From Rhynchosporium graminicola (Eukaryota > Ascomycota > Leotiomycetes > Helotiales > Ploettnerulaceae), in NCBI GenBank assembly GCA_900074885.1, contig FJUW01000044.1:62001-126000 (forward strand): a DNA stretch of 64,000 nucleotides, written 5' to 3'. Numbering within the stretch: the first letter of the stretch is position 1; each line of letters starts with the position of its first letter. A model generated the notes under the pieces. That model searched no databases, was not told the origin of the DNA, and saw only the letters and a list, made by a program, of their open reading frames with translations. The translations under genes and the position numbers were made by a program. Shown piece by piece: positions 44,332 to 54,206 of this stretch.

Positions 44332-45896
44332 TACCGGTGTTAGACACCCGAAAAGAATCCAGATCTCATCATTAGGCTTAACAGCCGCCCCCCCCTCCGT
44401 AACTCCAAGATTGCCTGCGAACGTGGAAGCAAGACATCCCGAGGACAAAGTCTGTGTTACAAGATAGATGAAATGTTGAAATCGCTGGTTTTGATCAATG
44501 TTTCTAGGGATTATTGAGGAGAGGTGATCAAGTTGAAGAGTCTCTATAACTGAGGGATAGCGATTGTTGAATTTCTGCAATGATTTGATTTGTGTAGCCA
44601 CGCTTATTTGAGACTGATTGTAGGACTTAGTATCGCATGGGACGAGTTCGCGAAAACGGAGTCCAGGAGTGATGCAAGCATAGCAGAGAAGAATCCCCAT
44701 GTATAATTTTGCCTCCGCCTTGCCAAAATAAAATGGAGATAAGTTGAGTTCCGCAAGTGACGGACCCGTAAGTGTATTTCCAAGCCTTCGAATTTCTTTT
44801 TCAGCCTGTTCTGATGCTTTCGTTGCCGAGAAAAACAGTGCGGCCAAGGCAGAAAGAGGAATGCGCGAGTTGTCTCTCTGGGACAACGTTTCACTTACTT
44901 CGTTGTATAGAAAACGTCTGGCGTAGAATATACCATTATGAATATCGTGTTGGAAAGGATACGAGTACATAGGAAGAGCTCCTGCAGTGCAAAATTGAGC
45001 CCAAAAGTAGCCTGAATTGCGGGGAGGGTTCCAGTTGGGAGCCCAAGAGGGCAGGCCCTTGACAGTTTCATCAGGAGTGTGGAGAAGTTTCGTTTGAGTT
45101 AAGAATTGTAGACTATTACATTTGAAAGGCAGTAGTCGAGCGATACAAAGATAGCTCTCCGCAAGTGTTGTTTCGTAGCTCATTAGAGAAGTGCCATCGT
45201 CGTCGTAATCGATAACCAGATTTAACGAAGCGCTTACTCGATCTCTCGGGTCCGTAACATTTAGGCCTTGGACATAACGCAGCATTCCTAATAAATAGAT
45301 GGGGCAGTTGCTCAATGCGGAGCTCCACTTTATAGGATCCAGCTGGTACTCAGTTGGGGGCTTTTGAAAGGAATAGTCCGGTTTGAGGGTGAAAGGATCA
45401 ACCGGACTTTGTGTTTCAGCATTTCCCGCCACAGACCTAGGCGTCGGGAAAAAGTTTTGTCGGTGCCCATCTGGTTCCCAAGAATGGTCCACTTATCCGG
45501 AATGTGGAAAAGGCTCTGGCGTTGACTTCATTTACGGAAGATTTGAAGTTGGAACGCCATTAATTTATTTCCCGGTATCGTGACCCCACGACAATTGAAT
45601 TCTAGCTTCGGTGAAAAGACCAATTCTTGTTGTACCCATAGTCTCTCCCAATATGGGTGCTGGAGCAACGGGATGAGAGGCTCCCAAAACTTGGGGTCAT
45701 CTCCTATGCCGCCCAGTACGGTGTCTTCCTCAAGACTCAGCAGCCTTTGTATACAACTGCTATCAAGAGAAAGCTCAACATCAATCCAAACGGCTGAAAG
45801 TGTGGCCCGAGAATAAATCTCCCTCATCAAATTAATCTGGCTGCTACGCTCCTTGATATCGCTTTGATTAATGCACACTGCATCAATCCAGAGATT

Positions 45897-45899
45897 TCA
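45897..45899 (-). other. Premature TGA within the HET core
   Basis: The reading frame is identical on both sides of this TGA, and both sides are conserved HET sequence. A CGA (Arg) ancestor, by C-to-T at CpG, is the simplest explanation. Confidence 0.7.
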
Positions 45900-46298
45900 A
45901 TTTCTGGTTTGCAGTCGTATATGTCGCAGGGCGTTTTCCAGCGACACAGTGACTGCGAATGCCTGATCATTATCGACGGTTATGAGCCGGGTATCTGAAG
46001 AATTTCCCCACATGTAAGAAAGTGCATCGTACATTGGGTGCTGTTCGATGGGTTCAACTGCCAGCTGACATCGTAGAGGATCGTCAAATAACCCGGGCAA
46101 GAGCGATAAGACTCGGATATCACCAGTTGTCACCGTGTGGTAATTTCTGGTTGAAGCTGTAATGAAGATGGTATTCTCGGTATCCTCGGTATCCTCAGCC
46201 TCTGATACATCTGGGGGAAAGCTCCCATCGTTCTTGTAGATCCTCCTCGTACCTTCCCTCAGGGGTGTGTAATGGTAGTTACAATGCACAGCGTCCAT

Positions 46299-46680
46299 AT
46301 TGGGATGAGAGAGAGGTAACGGGTTTGGCGTCCTCTGGCTTTACCAGACACACGCCGCCGGGGCTGCTACGGAAAATAAGCAAAGAAACCTTGCATAAGC
46401 TGCGGAATTGTGATTACTTTGTATACTGCAGCTAGGATAGAGGGCTTGAGGTTGGCGCATGAAAACCAGGTTTCAGGATAATCAAGACTATGATCTCGAG
46501 GTGCCACCTTGTCTTCAGCAACTCTTGTTGAGGACACAGAATTAGCTCGACTATTCGCTTAGGAGGAATGAAGCAAGAATGTCCACCGCCAATTTTGAGC
46601 CGACTTACAAATTGCGAAGAACAGCTGGCCGGGAACATTTATCATTAGATATCTCCGGAAACGTGCCAAAGCCAGGATAC
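46299..46680. other. Upstream flank of the third HET gene
   Basis: No gene is seen. Composition is normal until about 46,760, where TpA-rich DNA begins. Confidence 0.45.
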
Positions 46681-46689
46681 CAGTAAGTA

Positions 46690-48224
46690 TCGGCGGCAAA
46701 TCCGTGGGCTAGCGGTTCAATCTGACGATAACGGCTTAGAGGTCTTTGCAAAGCTCCCTAATCCGATCGCGGGGCCTGCTTATTATACAACCGCGTCGGA
46801 AGTAGCTACTCGCGAATTATAAGTACTTCTGTTATTTCAAAACCGAAACCTAACCTTTTTGATCTTACTAGTTATAGTATACATGGAATATTCCTACTCC
46901 TCGTATTATCGCCTAGTCTGCCGATCGAAATAATCCCGTTAGAGCAGAATATATATATCCTAGAGGAAAAGGCCCCAGGCAAGCTATTAGGTAGCCTTTA
47001 GTATTAATAGCCGATAAAGTTCAAACTTGAAATAATATCGCAGATTATAGAGATAGAGCGGTAGCTTATATCGACGAAGTTCGTGAGATCAGGCTATATC
47101 TTTTTTAAGGAGGATATTCCAGAAGATATATGCTGTAATAACACTATAATAACTAGTATAGAACTTAACTCGTCTATACTTAAGCGTTTTAAGTTAGGAC
47201 CCCTCGTCTCGAGTGGGTTATAGCGCGGTGTAAGGGCAGGTATAGATATATATAGAGGGCTATATAAGTCTTCTATCTAGTATATTATAACTAGCTTATA
47301 GTAACGGCGTACAGATAATAGACCGCTTGAGTTTATAGAAGCTATAGCTACGAACGAGATACGGTTTATTAAAACCCATGCGCGTCCTCGTATGAATTAC
47401 CGGTCCTCTACGGAACCTGAGTTACCTAAGGAGGTGCTTTATCTATTGAATCAGTATCTATAACTCACCCTAGTTATAGTACCTCACTTAGGGACGGACG
47501 ATATATACTCGCTAATACTCTAGTATCTAGATCTTTATCTTAATAACGCATTCGTCGATCCCGAATCTAACTAAATCACTCGTATAATTAACTAGTAATT
47601 AGCTGCTATTATACTATTTTTTTTTACTAATATAGCGTCTCGAGAATGTTTTAGTATCTAGGGATAATTACTAATAGTTAGGCTTTAACCGAGCTTCCAG
47701 AAGATTATAATAACCTTAATTAAAGCGGAAAGGCAAATATTAATAGTAACTAAAGGAGCGAGACTTACTATAAATATTATAAAGCGGAGACTAAGAGCAA
47801 AAATCTAAGATATTAGGCTACTCTACAACTAGATAATACTAACGTGCAGATAGGACTATCACGCCTTATTATGAACGTATAGGAGGATCACGATATCTTT
47901 TTCCTTCGGCGGGTACTGCTTTCACTTGTTAAGTAGTAGCAGGACCTTTATCCGAAGTCCGATATATATCCTATTAGCTTCAGCGAGCAGGAACTTGCAC
48001 TATACGCGGCTAAGGAGGAGAGCATAAGTAATATTAGAGAAATATTAAGACTCTTTCGAGACAATTAGGGACTATATCTAAACGGTATAGTAGATATAAC
48101 TGAATTCGACCAGATCCGTACTGCTATAGCTAAGCTTAGGAATTCCTTTATTAAAAGTGCTAACGATAAGGCTAAAAGGGAACTCTTCGCAAAGCTATAG
48201 CCGTATCAGGATGCGGAAATCTGA
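46690..48224 (+). pseudogene. RIP relic of an APH/AIM9-like phosphotransferase
   Basis: Proteins of this fungal APH group (including yeast AIM9) have an aminoglycoside-kinase fold. The + frame begins near NGLEVFAKLPNPIAGPAYY and TASEVATREL (N-lobe, with the A.L.NP.AGPA motif). It runs through EKAPGKLLGSL in a neighbouring frame and FKLGPLVSSGL. The catalytic loop is damaged: SLIL-stop-YLDLYLNNAFVDPES stands where ILWHPDLHLNNVFVDP would be usual, and the metal-binding IDW is now IN followed by TAG. The C-terminal part (IRLSRLIMNVWEDHDIF-like, QELALYAAKEESISN, ending PYQDAEI) ends at TGA 48,222-48,224. His-to-Tyr, Trp-to-stop and Gln-to-stop changes fit RIP, so it is non-functional. Confidence 0.7.
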
Positions 48225-48483
48225 GAATGAAGAGTATCTAAATACAGAATAACTAATGCAGCCTAGGCCATTAGAGGTTTTCGGCAGGCGGACACATATC
48301 AGATATTGTAGGGTGAGGGTGGCTGAAAACACCTACTGACGAAAGAGCCCGTACGACGCAGGCGACATTTCCAACTTTGAAGAAACTCTATCATCGTAAA
48401 GAATAATGAAAGCTATTAGTCACACTAAGGCTCGTATCAACTGGCCGTTATCATATTATCATATGCTTACTTTCTTCCAAAAT
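48225..48483. other. Short spacer
   Basis: Nothing recognisable. Composition returns to normal at about 48,290. Confidence 0.4.
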
Positions 48484-49560
48484 TCATCCATGGACTTCCC
48501 CATTAATGATCCCAGCGCTAATGCCCGATGAATTATCCCCGAACGTCATGGTGATTGAACCGCTCTGGCGCTGGCTCCCCGCGGCCTTCGCGATAGCTTC
48601 TGCCTGCGACTTGGATAATAGCCCAGTTAACAGCCTCTGTGACGCTCTCGCGATATTCAATTCCTCCTGAAGTTGTCGCAACACCCTATCCTTTCTTGAC
48701 TAAATCCAGCCCCATCGTTATCATCACTACTGAGGCTCAGCTCTTTCAGCTTCGTCTCAACCACCAGCTGTCGATCTGCTGTAGTGATGGCACCTGGACT
48801 TCCCCCTGCTTTATGGTTATTGTCTTCTTTATTTCCTCCGTGATATGACTATTGCGGACAGAACTATACCTGTAGAAGGCTTAGTCCTGGAATCAGAGGC
48901 AGAACCAGAGCTGCTTACAGGGTTACAACACCAACGATGAGATTGATAGCAAGCTTGCAGCTTTGACGCTGCTCCGACATGGCATTGGCTTGGTCTTTCT
49001 TGAAGAACCGCACATTTGCTAAGTCCAGCCATGTCAGCTTGCCTTCCGAGTGTCTCGTCCACTTTTGTAAATCGGCTCTGAAAAAGTTGCAAGCTTGCGT
49101 ACAGCTGATAACAGTCGCCTTCGATTGTGGTAGCTATATCTTGGCCTAGTGGCTTCCAATATCCTTCCTCTACTCCTTTGAGCAGTTCCAGTGTCGCATG
49201 AACCGACTGGACGTTATCAGTCAGACGCTTTAACGGGTTTGGGTGCGTCATTGAGCTGCTGCAGATCCCCTAGAAGTAGTCGTGTGCCATGCAAGGCAGG
49301 TACGATACCGGCGATACTCGCGGTAATGCTGAGAGAATCCGCCATTTGTGTTTGTTGATAACATGAGTAAGTTCGGCGTCAACGAAGGTCTTACCATGAG
49401 TGAGGCTGAGTATTTGGAAGCGCCGACAGATATGGTTGGAGGGTAGCCGCCGTCGTTGCGGCTGAAGGATGCCAACGACATCGAGACAAGCAGCTGCTAC
49501 CAATAGTCCTTCGCAAACCATCTGTAATGGCAACTACGATATATTTTGGTGATGGGAAGT
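48484..49560 (-). pseudogene. STAND/NLR N-terminal-domain-like protein, frameshifted
   Basis: The minus strand carries collinear pieces of a helical protein of the type found at the N-terminus of fungal NACHT/ankyrin receptors. In order: LLVAAACLDVVGILQ; KRLTDNVQSVHATLELLKG and IATTIEGDCYQLYASL; then, in another frame, RADLQKWTRHSEGKLTWLDL and RFFKKDQANAMSEQRQSC, ending INLIVGVVTL at a GTAAGC donor; then VVETKLKELSLSSDDNDGAG and, in yet another frame, DRVLRQLQEELNIARASQR. The last residues contain ITMTFGDNSSGISAGIINGE. A G/N-rich FGDN.SG.Q.G..NG tail is common in this group and resembles fungal amyloid-type signalling motifs, but that is inference. At least two frameshifts (near 49,090 and 48,695) inactivate the gene. 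No NACHT or repeat domain follows. Confidence 0.55.
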
Positions 49561-50270
49561 CCGGCCTCTGAGCTGGAATCATCAATGGTCCGGTCAATAT
49601 TCAGTTTCATCACCATGCCCCTCCCTCCTGGTGAGTCGTAAAGATCCAAGCTGACCCCGCGCTACCAACGTCCCGACCAGCAGAGCAACCAGAAACTCCA
49701 CGGAGCCCATCTATCGTCTCACCTTTCAGTCGCGACATAGGCTTTATCGAGCGAGCGATACTCGAGCAGATACCCCGGAAATGCGCTATTCCAGGAATTC
49801 GGATTGCGCTTATTGGCTTAGGCGGCGTGGGGTAAGCGCAAACGCTCCTGCTAATACAGATTGTTAAGGTGTATCATTGCTCTTGCAAGAGTAACGCCGT
49901 GAGTTGTTATTCAAATACTGGAAGAACGATTGGAACAGGAGAGACATAATCGGGTGGGCATATTTTAGAGCGTGAAGAAGGATGTAATTCAGTACACCCG
50001 GAGGGATTGGATAGTCTTATATTGAAACTGCCTATAGAAATTGAATATATAGGCTAGTGAGTAGAAGTAGGAATTAATTATTCTCGGCGGAATTGCTTGT
50101 TGGGAGACTTAAGCGATACTAACGAAGAAGTATAGCGGCCTGCAGAGACGTATTCCTACATCCTAGCTTTCTTACCCCACAGTACAGCGTCGTTCCTAAT
50201 GACCCTTCCGCAGTCCTATTCAACAATCTGCTAAGGTGTAATCATAGAGGCATACGATCGAGAATCAGCA
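49561..50270. other. Intergenic region
   Basis: No recognisable gene. Composition shifts toward TpA-rich after about 50,000. Confidence 0.45.
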
Positions 50271-50469
50271 AGTTCCATGAGCGAGCAGGGCGACGCCGAT
50301 GTTATAGTATTCAGATCAGATCTAGTATTCGATACAATCCTTAAAGGTTCGTCGTTCAATTGCGTCTTTCGAGCTGCCCTGACCGAAACAAGAGACGCTT
50401 CTAGCAGGCTATACCTTCTATCTATTCCCGAAGCTGTCACTCGAGCTGCGCCTTCTGATTTAGGAACAG

Positions 50470-51237
50470 ATCTGGCTAGAACCTCGACTTATTAAAGCTA
50501 TAATCTATGAGGATAAAACGACTATAGAATACGAAGATATCTCGATTCTGCGCTTTGCAGGCTCGTTATCTACGTTACTAAATATGAACTTTAGCACGAG
50601 AATCATCGAGCAAGATCCAGCAGAGTCCTGCCCTCCTCTAGTGTCACTTCACGTCTGCCTCGAATCACGCTAGTATATATTAAAGTAATACCGGCTTATA
50701 GAGTATATAAATGCGAAAGCGGGCTCGTTCTATATTAATCCTCACTATGATATTCTCTAGTTCAGTTTCGACTTTACCGACGAGCCTAGTTACTTCCGAG
50801 ATCTGCTACGTTATTATAGCGAGCAGCTCAATTATATTAAGAGTGTGCTTGTCCGAGAGGCAGAGTGGGAGGAGTCTACGCCTAGACAGTACATGTCGAA
50901 GTATCTTTCGTGTTTAGGAGGTCTGAAAAGCATCACGGTCTTATTCAGAGATAACGAGGATGATTATAGAGACGGTGCTGATAGTCATAGTAATAACAAG
51001 GATAGGGATAGCATTCAGGACATTAGCGAGGAGAATGACAGGGATGAAATTGCTATAGATAAGGATAATATAGAGCTTAATAATAGGTATGATTATAGCA
51101 AAGGAATAGATACGGAGGTTATAAAGCTTCAAGCGCGTGCAGACGAGCTCAAGAGGGAATACGCAAAGCTCTCAAGGAGACAAGATAGGCTAGCAAAAGT
51201 TTTCCGCTGTATAGATCGTTATAGCACGTTCTATTAA
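50470..51237 (+). pseudogene. RIP relic of a 2EXR-type protein
   Basis: One + frame runs from RLIKAIIYEDKTTIEYED through RFAGSLSTLLNMNFS, SCPPLVSLHVCLESR-stop-YILK and AGSFYINPHYDIL-stop, then DEPSYFRDLLRYYSEQ to an open part from about 50,845 (VREAEWEESTPRQYMSKYL). It closes after KVFRCIDRYSTFY at 51,237. The pattern PP.L.HVC.ESR..(L)K.Y and (I/F)YI.P..D.L is that of fungal 2EXR proteins, a family of unknown function. The internal stops are all TAG or TAA where Gln is expected (ESRQ, LKQYR, DILQF). That points to C-to-T RIP on this strand. Upstream pieces (SEQGDADVIVFRSDL, 50,277-50,492) lie in another frame and look like the same gene. Confidence 0.55.
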
Positions 51238-51599
51238 ACACATGTATGACTTTCGACTTGATCAAATTCTTCATAACATGAAAATCCTCTAATGAAGGTA
51301 TCTCAAGCCGCTGTACCAAAATCGAAGTCAAAGCCTTGCCCTTTTTCGTTATTGGAGTTCCATGACCCACGCTCGGCTTCATATGCGAAACGGATGCGCG
51401 GAATCAGCCTTCTTAGGGATACAGCTTGAGTGAGGAAGCAATGCTAGTCTGATCAGCTAATATTCGCATACCAGCTACTTACTCCTTATATTTATCAGAC
51501 TCTCAATCGACCCTTCTAGAGTACATGAGAGGAAATCGACCGCGTCCTAAGACTATTTGTCGTCATCTAGTGTGAGGTGGTAGCGGGAAAGCATCGTTT
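51238..51599. other. Spacer between the 2EXR and kinase relics
   Basis: A minus frame of 77 codons (51,149-51,382, KKGKALTSILVQRLEI) overlaps the end of the 2EXR relic. I cannot assign it. Confidence 0.3.
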
Positions 51600-52337
51600 C
51601 TTCTATTATTTCGGCTAATATTGGAAAATCTAGTAAGACCTGTGAGACCTTCGGGCTCTCCTGTAGCCTATCATACTTCAACTCTCGAGGATCTAGGACT
51701 GAGGCGAGTGGATGAGCAAATCTCGTATTTTATATATGGGAAAAACTGACCAATTTTGATATCTCCATCTAAAGATAACCAGATATTTTCTTTTAAGAGG
51801 TCTCTGCAAGAAAGCCTCAGCGAAGAGATATAAGCAAGGCCTTTAAGGGTCTATTATAATTAGCTGTTATCTTAGTTCTTAATAGGGGTAGCATGCTACT
51901 TCATTAAGTATTATCGCTATCTTTCGCTCTTTAAGATCATATTTATCGAATTGTAATTGCGCGAAGGGAACGTGCAGATGTTCTATGATAATAAAAATCT
52001 TTTCTTCGTAGGAATATATCTCTTCAATAGCTGCGATGTTCGGATGTTTAATATATAGAAGAATTAGTAGATTCCCTAAGATTTCAAAGGAAGCAACCTC
52101 TCGAATATTGGCAAGCTAGAAGGACGATACGTTACGCAAGGTTAGTATGGTTTGACCGGTATGTCGAACATAGCTATAGTCCTTCTAAAGGTCTTTGATC
52201 AATACCTTAAATATCCTTCGGACCTTCTCGGAGGTTGCTGCAGCAGTCGGATTTAAAGGAGTTTTATTAACTGCACCTGATAGATGTCCTAAAAACGCCT
52301 GAACCCTCCGCAAATAATGAAGTACTAGCTGACTCAT
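51600..52337 (-). pseudogene. RIP relic of a protein kinase-like gene
   Basis: Starts at ATG 52,337 (MSQLVLHYLRRVQAFLGHL) on the minus strand. The frame continues with stops: SEKVRRIFKVLIKDL-stop-KDYSYVRH, then FEILGNLLILLYIKHPNIA, IYSYEEKIFIIIEHLHV and LQFDKYDLKERKIAII. After a frame change it reads GLAYISSLRLSCRDLLKENI, which corresponds to the kinase catalytic-loop region (HRDLK.EN), then WLSLDGDIKIG. The order matches the N- and C-lobes of a Ser/Thr kinase. Trp-to-TAG and frame changes make it dead. It may be one of a family of kinase-like genes duplicated in the compartment. Confidence 0.55.
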
Positions 52338-52637
52338 TATGTTAATTACGAAAATGTTTACTGTCTATCCTTGAACGATATTCAAATCTTTGCAACTATC
52401 ACAATAAAGAATACAAGAAGAACGAAAGTCAAGGTTATTACTAGCTAGATAGGTAGTAGTTTATTTGAAACTTTTAAGCGAGGTAGTCAGTCAACCATCC
52501 ACATTCGAATAGGTCTAATTATCACCTCGTTTCTCGCAAGCCTTCTAGTTTATCAACCTGATAGATCGATATTTTTCACGGGCAAGCGTCTTCCATTCAA
52601 GAGCCAATATCACATATCATGGAGTTATAAACGTTAT

Positions 52638-53404
52638 ATGCATTCCCCTTTTGTCGTCAACATGGCAGTCTTCACCGCCTTACCGCTCGTTGTTTTCATC
52701 TTAGCAGTAGTCACGCAACTTATTCTTTGTGTGTTCTCATTACGAGCAGAGGAATTCAAGCTCACAGGTGTAATGACGATACTTGTACGTTTCTATGTAT
52801 GCTATTCTCCTTCGTATACTAACCTCAACAGTTCCAAAGTGTTAGACCCCCAAGACTTAGGCGAGATGGTCTACCAAATCACGGCTCTAATAATCTTTTG
52901 GATGAACAGCTCCAAAATCTCACTTTTGGCATAACGCATTGTTGCCTCGGATTCGCCACGCATACGGAGTGCTATCAATTCCCAGTAAACCTTGCGACAT
53001 TAAAAATGCCTCTGGGATCTGCGGTGGAAATCAAGGACGTATATCCTCTCAAGGCTATCGCATCGGGAATAATTCATACATCGCTGGCATGGGCAATTGT
53101 GTTTACAGTGATATTTGCTGTCACTGTAGCAGCGATATTCTCCTCTCGCCACTGTACTTTTATGCAGCGACTCCGCACTTATGGCGTAATAGTGAAGGTT
53201 TTTCTTAGTATCTGGAGTATTGCGACTTGCACTTTTGTAATGCTCCCCATCATGTTCGTACGACAGTCATCATGGGATTTACGTAGCGCTGTTGGCATTG
53301 AAACTTCGGCCGGGAATATCGTAGGGCTAAATTTTGGTGCTCTTTGTTGTACGCTCATTTTGTCCTTTTGTGCGTCCTTTATTTGTAGTTACAATTTCCT
53401 ATAA
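52638..53404 (+). CDS. Four-TM membrane protein, SUR7/PalI-like
   Basis: Two exons (52638-52784 and 52832-53404) join across a 47-nt intron (GTACGT, TACTAAC branch, ACAG) to 239 residues without a stop. TM1 is MAVFTALPLVVFILAVVTQL; TM2 is in IASGIIHTSLAWAIVFTVIF; TM3 is VFLSIWSIATCTFVMLPIMF; TM4 is IVGLNFGALCCTLILSFCAS. The loop between TM1 and TM2 contains FGITHCCLGFATHTECY, comparable in place to the Cys motif of fungal Sur7/PalI-type proteins of the plasma membrane. That link rests on topology and the Cys pair, not on clear similarity. ATG 52662 may be the true start (MAVFTAL). It is intact between two degraded kinase relics, with no RIP signature. Confidence 0.6.
52785..52831 (+). other. 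Intron in four-TM protein gene
   Basis: A 47-nt phase-0 intron with a perfect TACTAAC branch site, donor GTACGT and acceptor AACAG. A good indication that the gene is real. Confidence 0.8.
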
Positions 53405-53685
53405 TCATAGTAACTTAAGGCCTGGATAAGATTTGTTTTCGTCTTCTATAATTATAGGCTATCAGTGATAGATCACCCCTGTTCCTGTAGGGGGTCAACA
53501 TTCTGATAGTATCACCACCACTAGCCCATAATAACCAGGCAACAAAAAGATGACCTCTTATGCTTAATAGTCAAGCATTAATACCATCACGAAATTGAGG
53601 GCTAAGAGTTGAATTTCTCAGATCAGTGCAAGTATGAAACGTTATAAGGCATCCTATGTTTCTCAATATTCTGTGTCGTAACACG
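53405..53685. other. Spacer
   Basis: Nothing recognisable. Confidence 0.4.
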
Positions 53686-53847
53686 ATGGCAAAAAGTATA
53701 AATTTATGCAAAGGGGCGTCAGGGAGGAAGATAACCCTCATCAAGAAAGCCCATGAGTTAGGAGAACTTCCAGGGTTTAAGGTAGCTCTCTTTATTCGCC
53801 GGCGAGGGCGAGTCATTGCATACCGTTCAGTTAATGATGAATCTTAG
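53686..53847 (+). CDS. MADS-box-like mini-protein
   Basis: From ATG 53,686 (MAKSINLCKGASG) the ORF reads 53 residues (an upstream in-frame ATG is at 53,656). RKITLIKKAHELGELPGFKVALFI followed by RRRGRVIAYRS matches the core of the MADS (SRF-type) DNA-binding fold, where R.(V/I)TF.KR..GL.KKA.EL..L....VALI(I)....GR....YRS is usual. It is shorter than the roughly 56-residue domain and lacks any C-terminal region. Short MADS-like ORFs occur in Leotiomycete genomes by my recollection. The ORF has no RIP stops. It could be a real small protein, a repressor-like fragment or a leftover of a larger gene. Confidence 0.45.
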   Translation: MAKSINLCKGASGRKITLIKKAHELGELPGFKVALFIRRRGRVIAYRSVNDES

Positions 53848-54206
53848 TAGCCAGTAAAGGCAGATATTGTATATTAATTCAGTATAGATCCGGCATATAA
53901 CTAATCCGTGTAATTCAGGATTTCGCATATCCTGCGCCGACGAATCTTCTACCGCATCACTTCGAGAAAGATCCGCACAGGGCAGACTAGATAATCTAGA
54001 TCTAGTGGCCCTGTTCCAAACGAAAGTTGCCACTTGGTGGCCCATCAATTCCAGTCTATTGATTATATGTAGTGGAGACAGACTGTGAGAACGCTAGGGA
54101 ATTAGGAGGAGAGTTCAAAGCAAATAATACTGCAGCAATGATTATATGTGTCTGATGAAATTATCCATATTTCTTGATTCTTCTATTACCAAATTAATGG
54201 TTCCTG
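53848..54206. other. Spacer
   Basis: No gene is supported. The minus ORF at 53,827-54,048 has no motifs. Confidence 0.4.

Larger units (their letters stand above)
44090..46298 (-). pseudogene. HET-domain protein with stop codon and tandem duplication
   Basis: A long HET-type protein: MYDALSYMWGNSSDTRLITV, LENALRHIRLQTRN, IDAVCINQSDIKERSSQ, ERLWVQQELVFSP, a LNVTDPRDRVSASLNLVIDY segment and the C-terminal VVLRGIGPYFKVVSPAYIHEIMNGEAV. Three lesions are seen. First, an in-frame TGA at 45897-45899 sits between LQTRN and NLWIDAV, in the middle of the HET core, and fits a CGA to TGA change. Second, the frame changes near 45,490-45,540. A 46-nt GTAAAT..ATAAG intron could bridge it, otherwise it is an indel. 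Third, a 26-bp direct duplication at 44280-44331 shifts the frame just before the last conserved block. All three together argue for a pseudogene. Confidence 0.8.
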
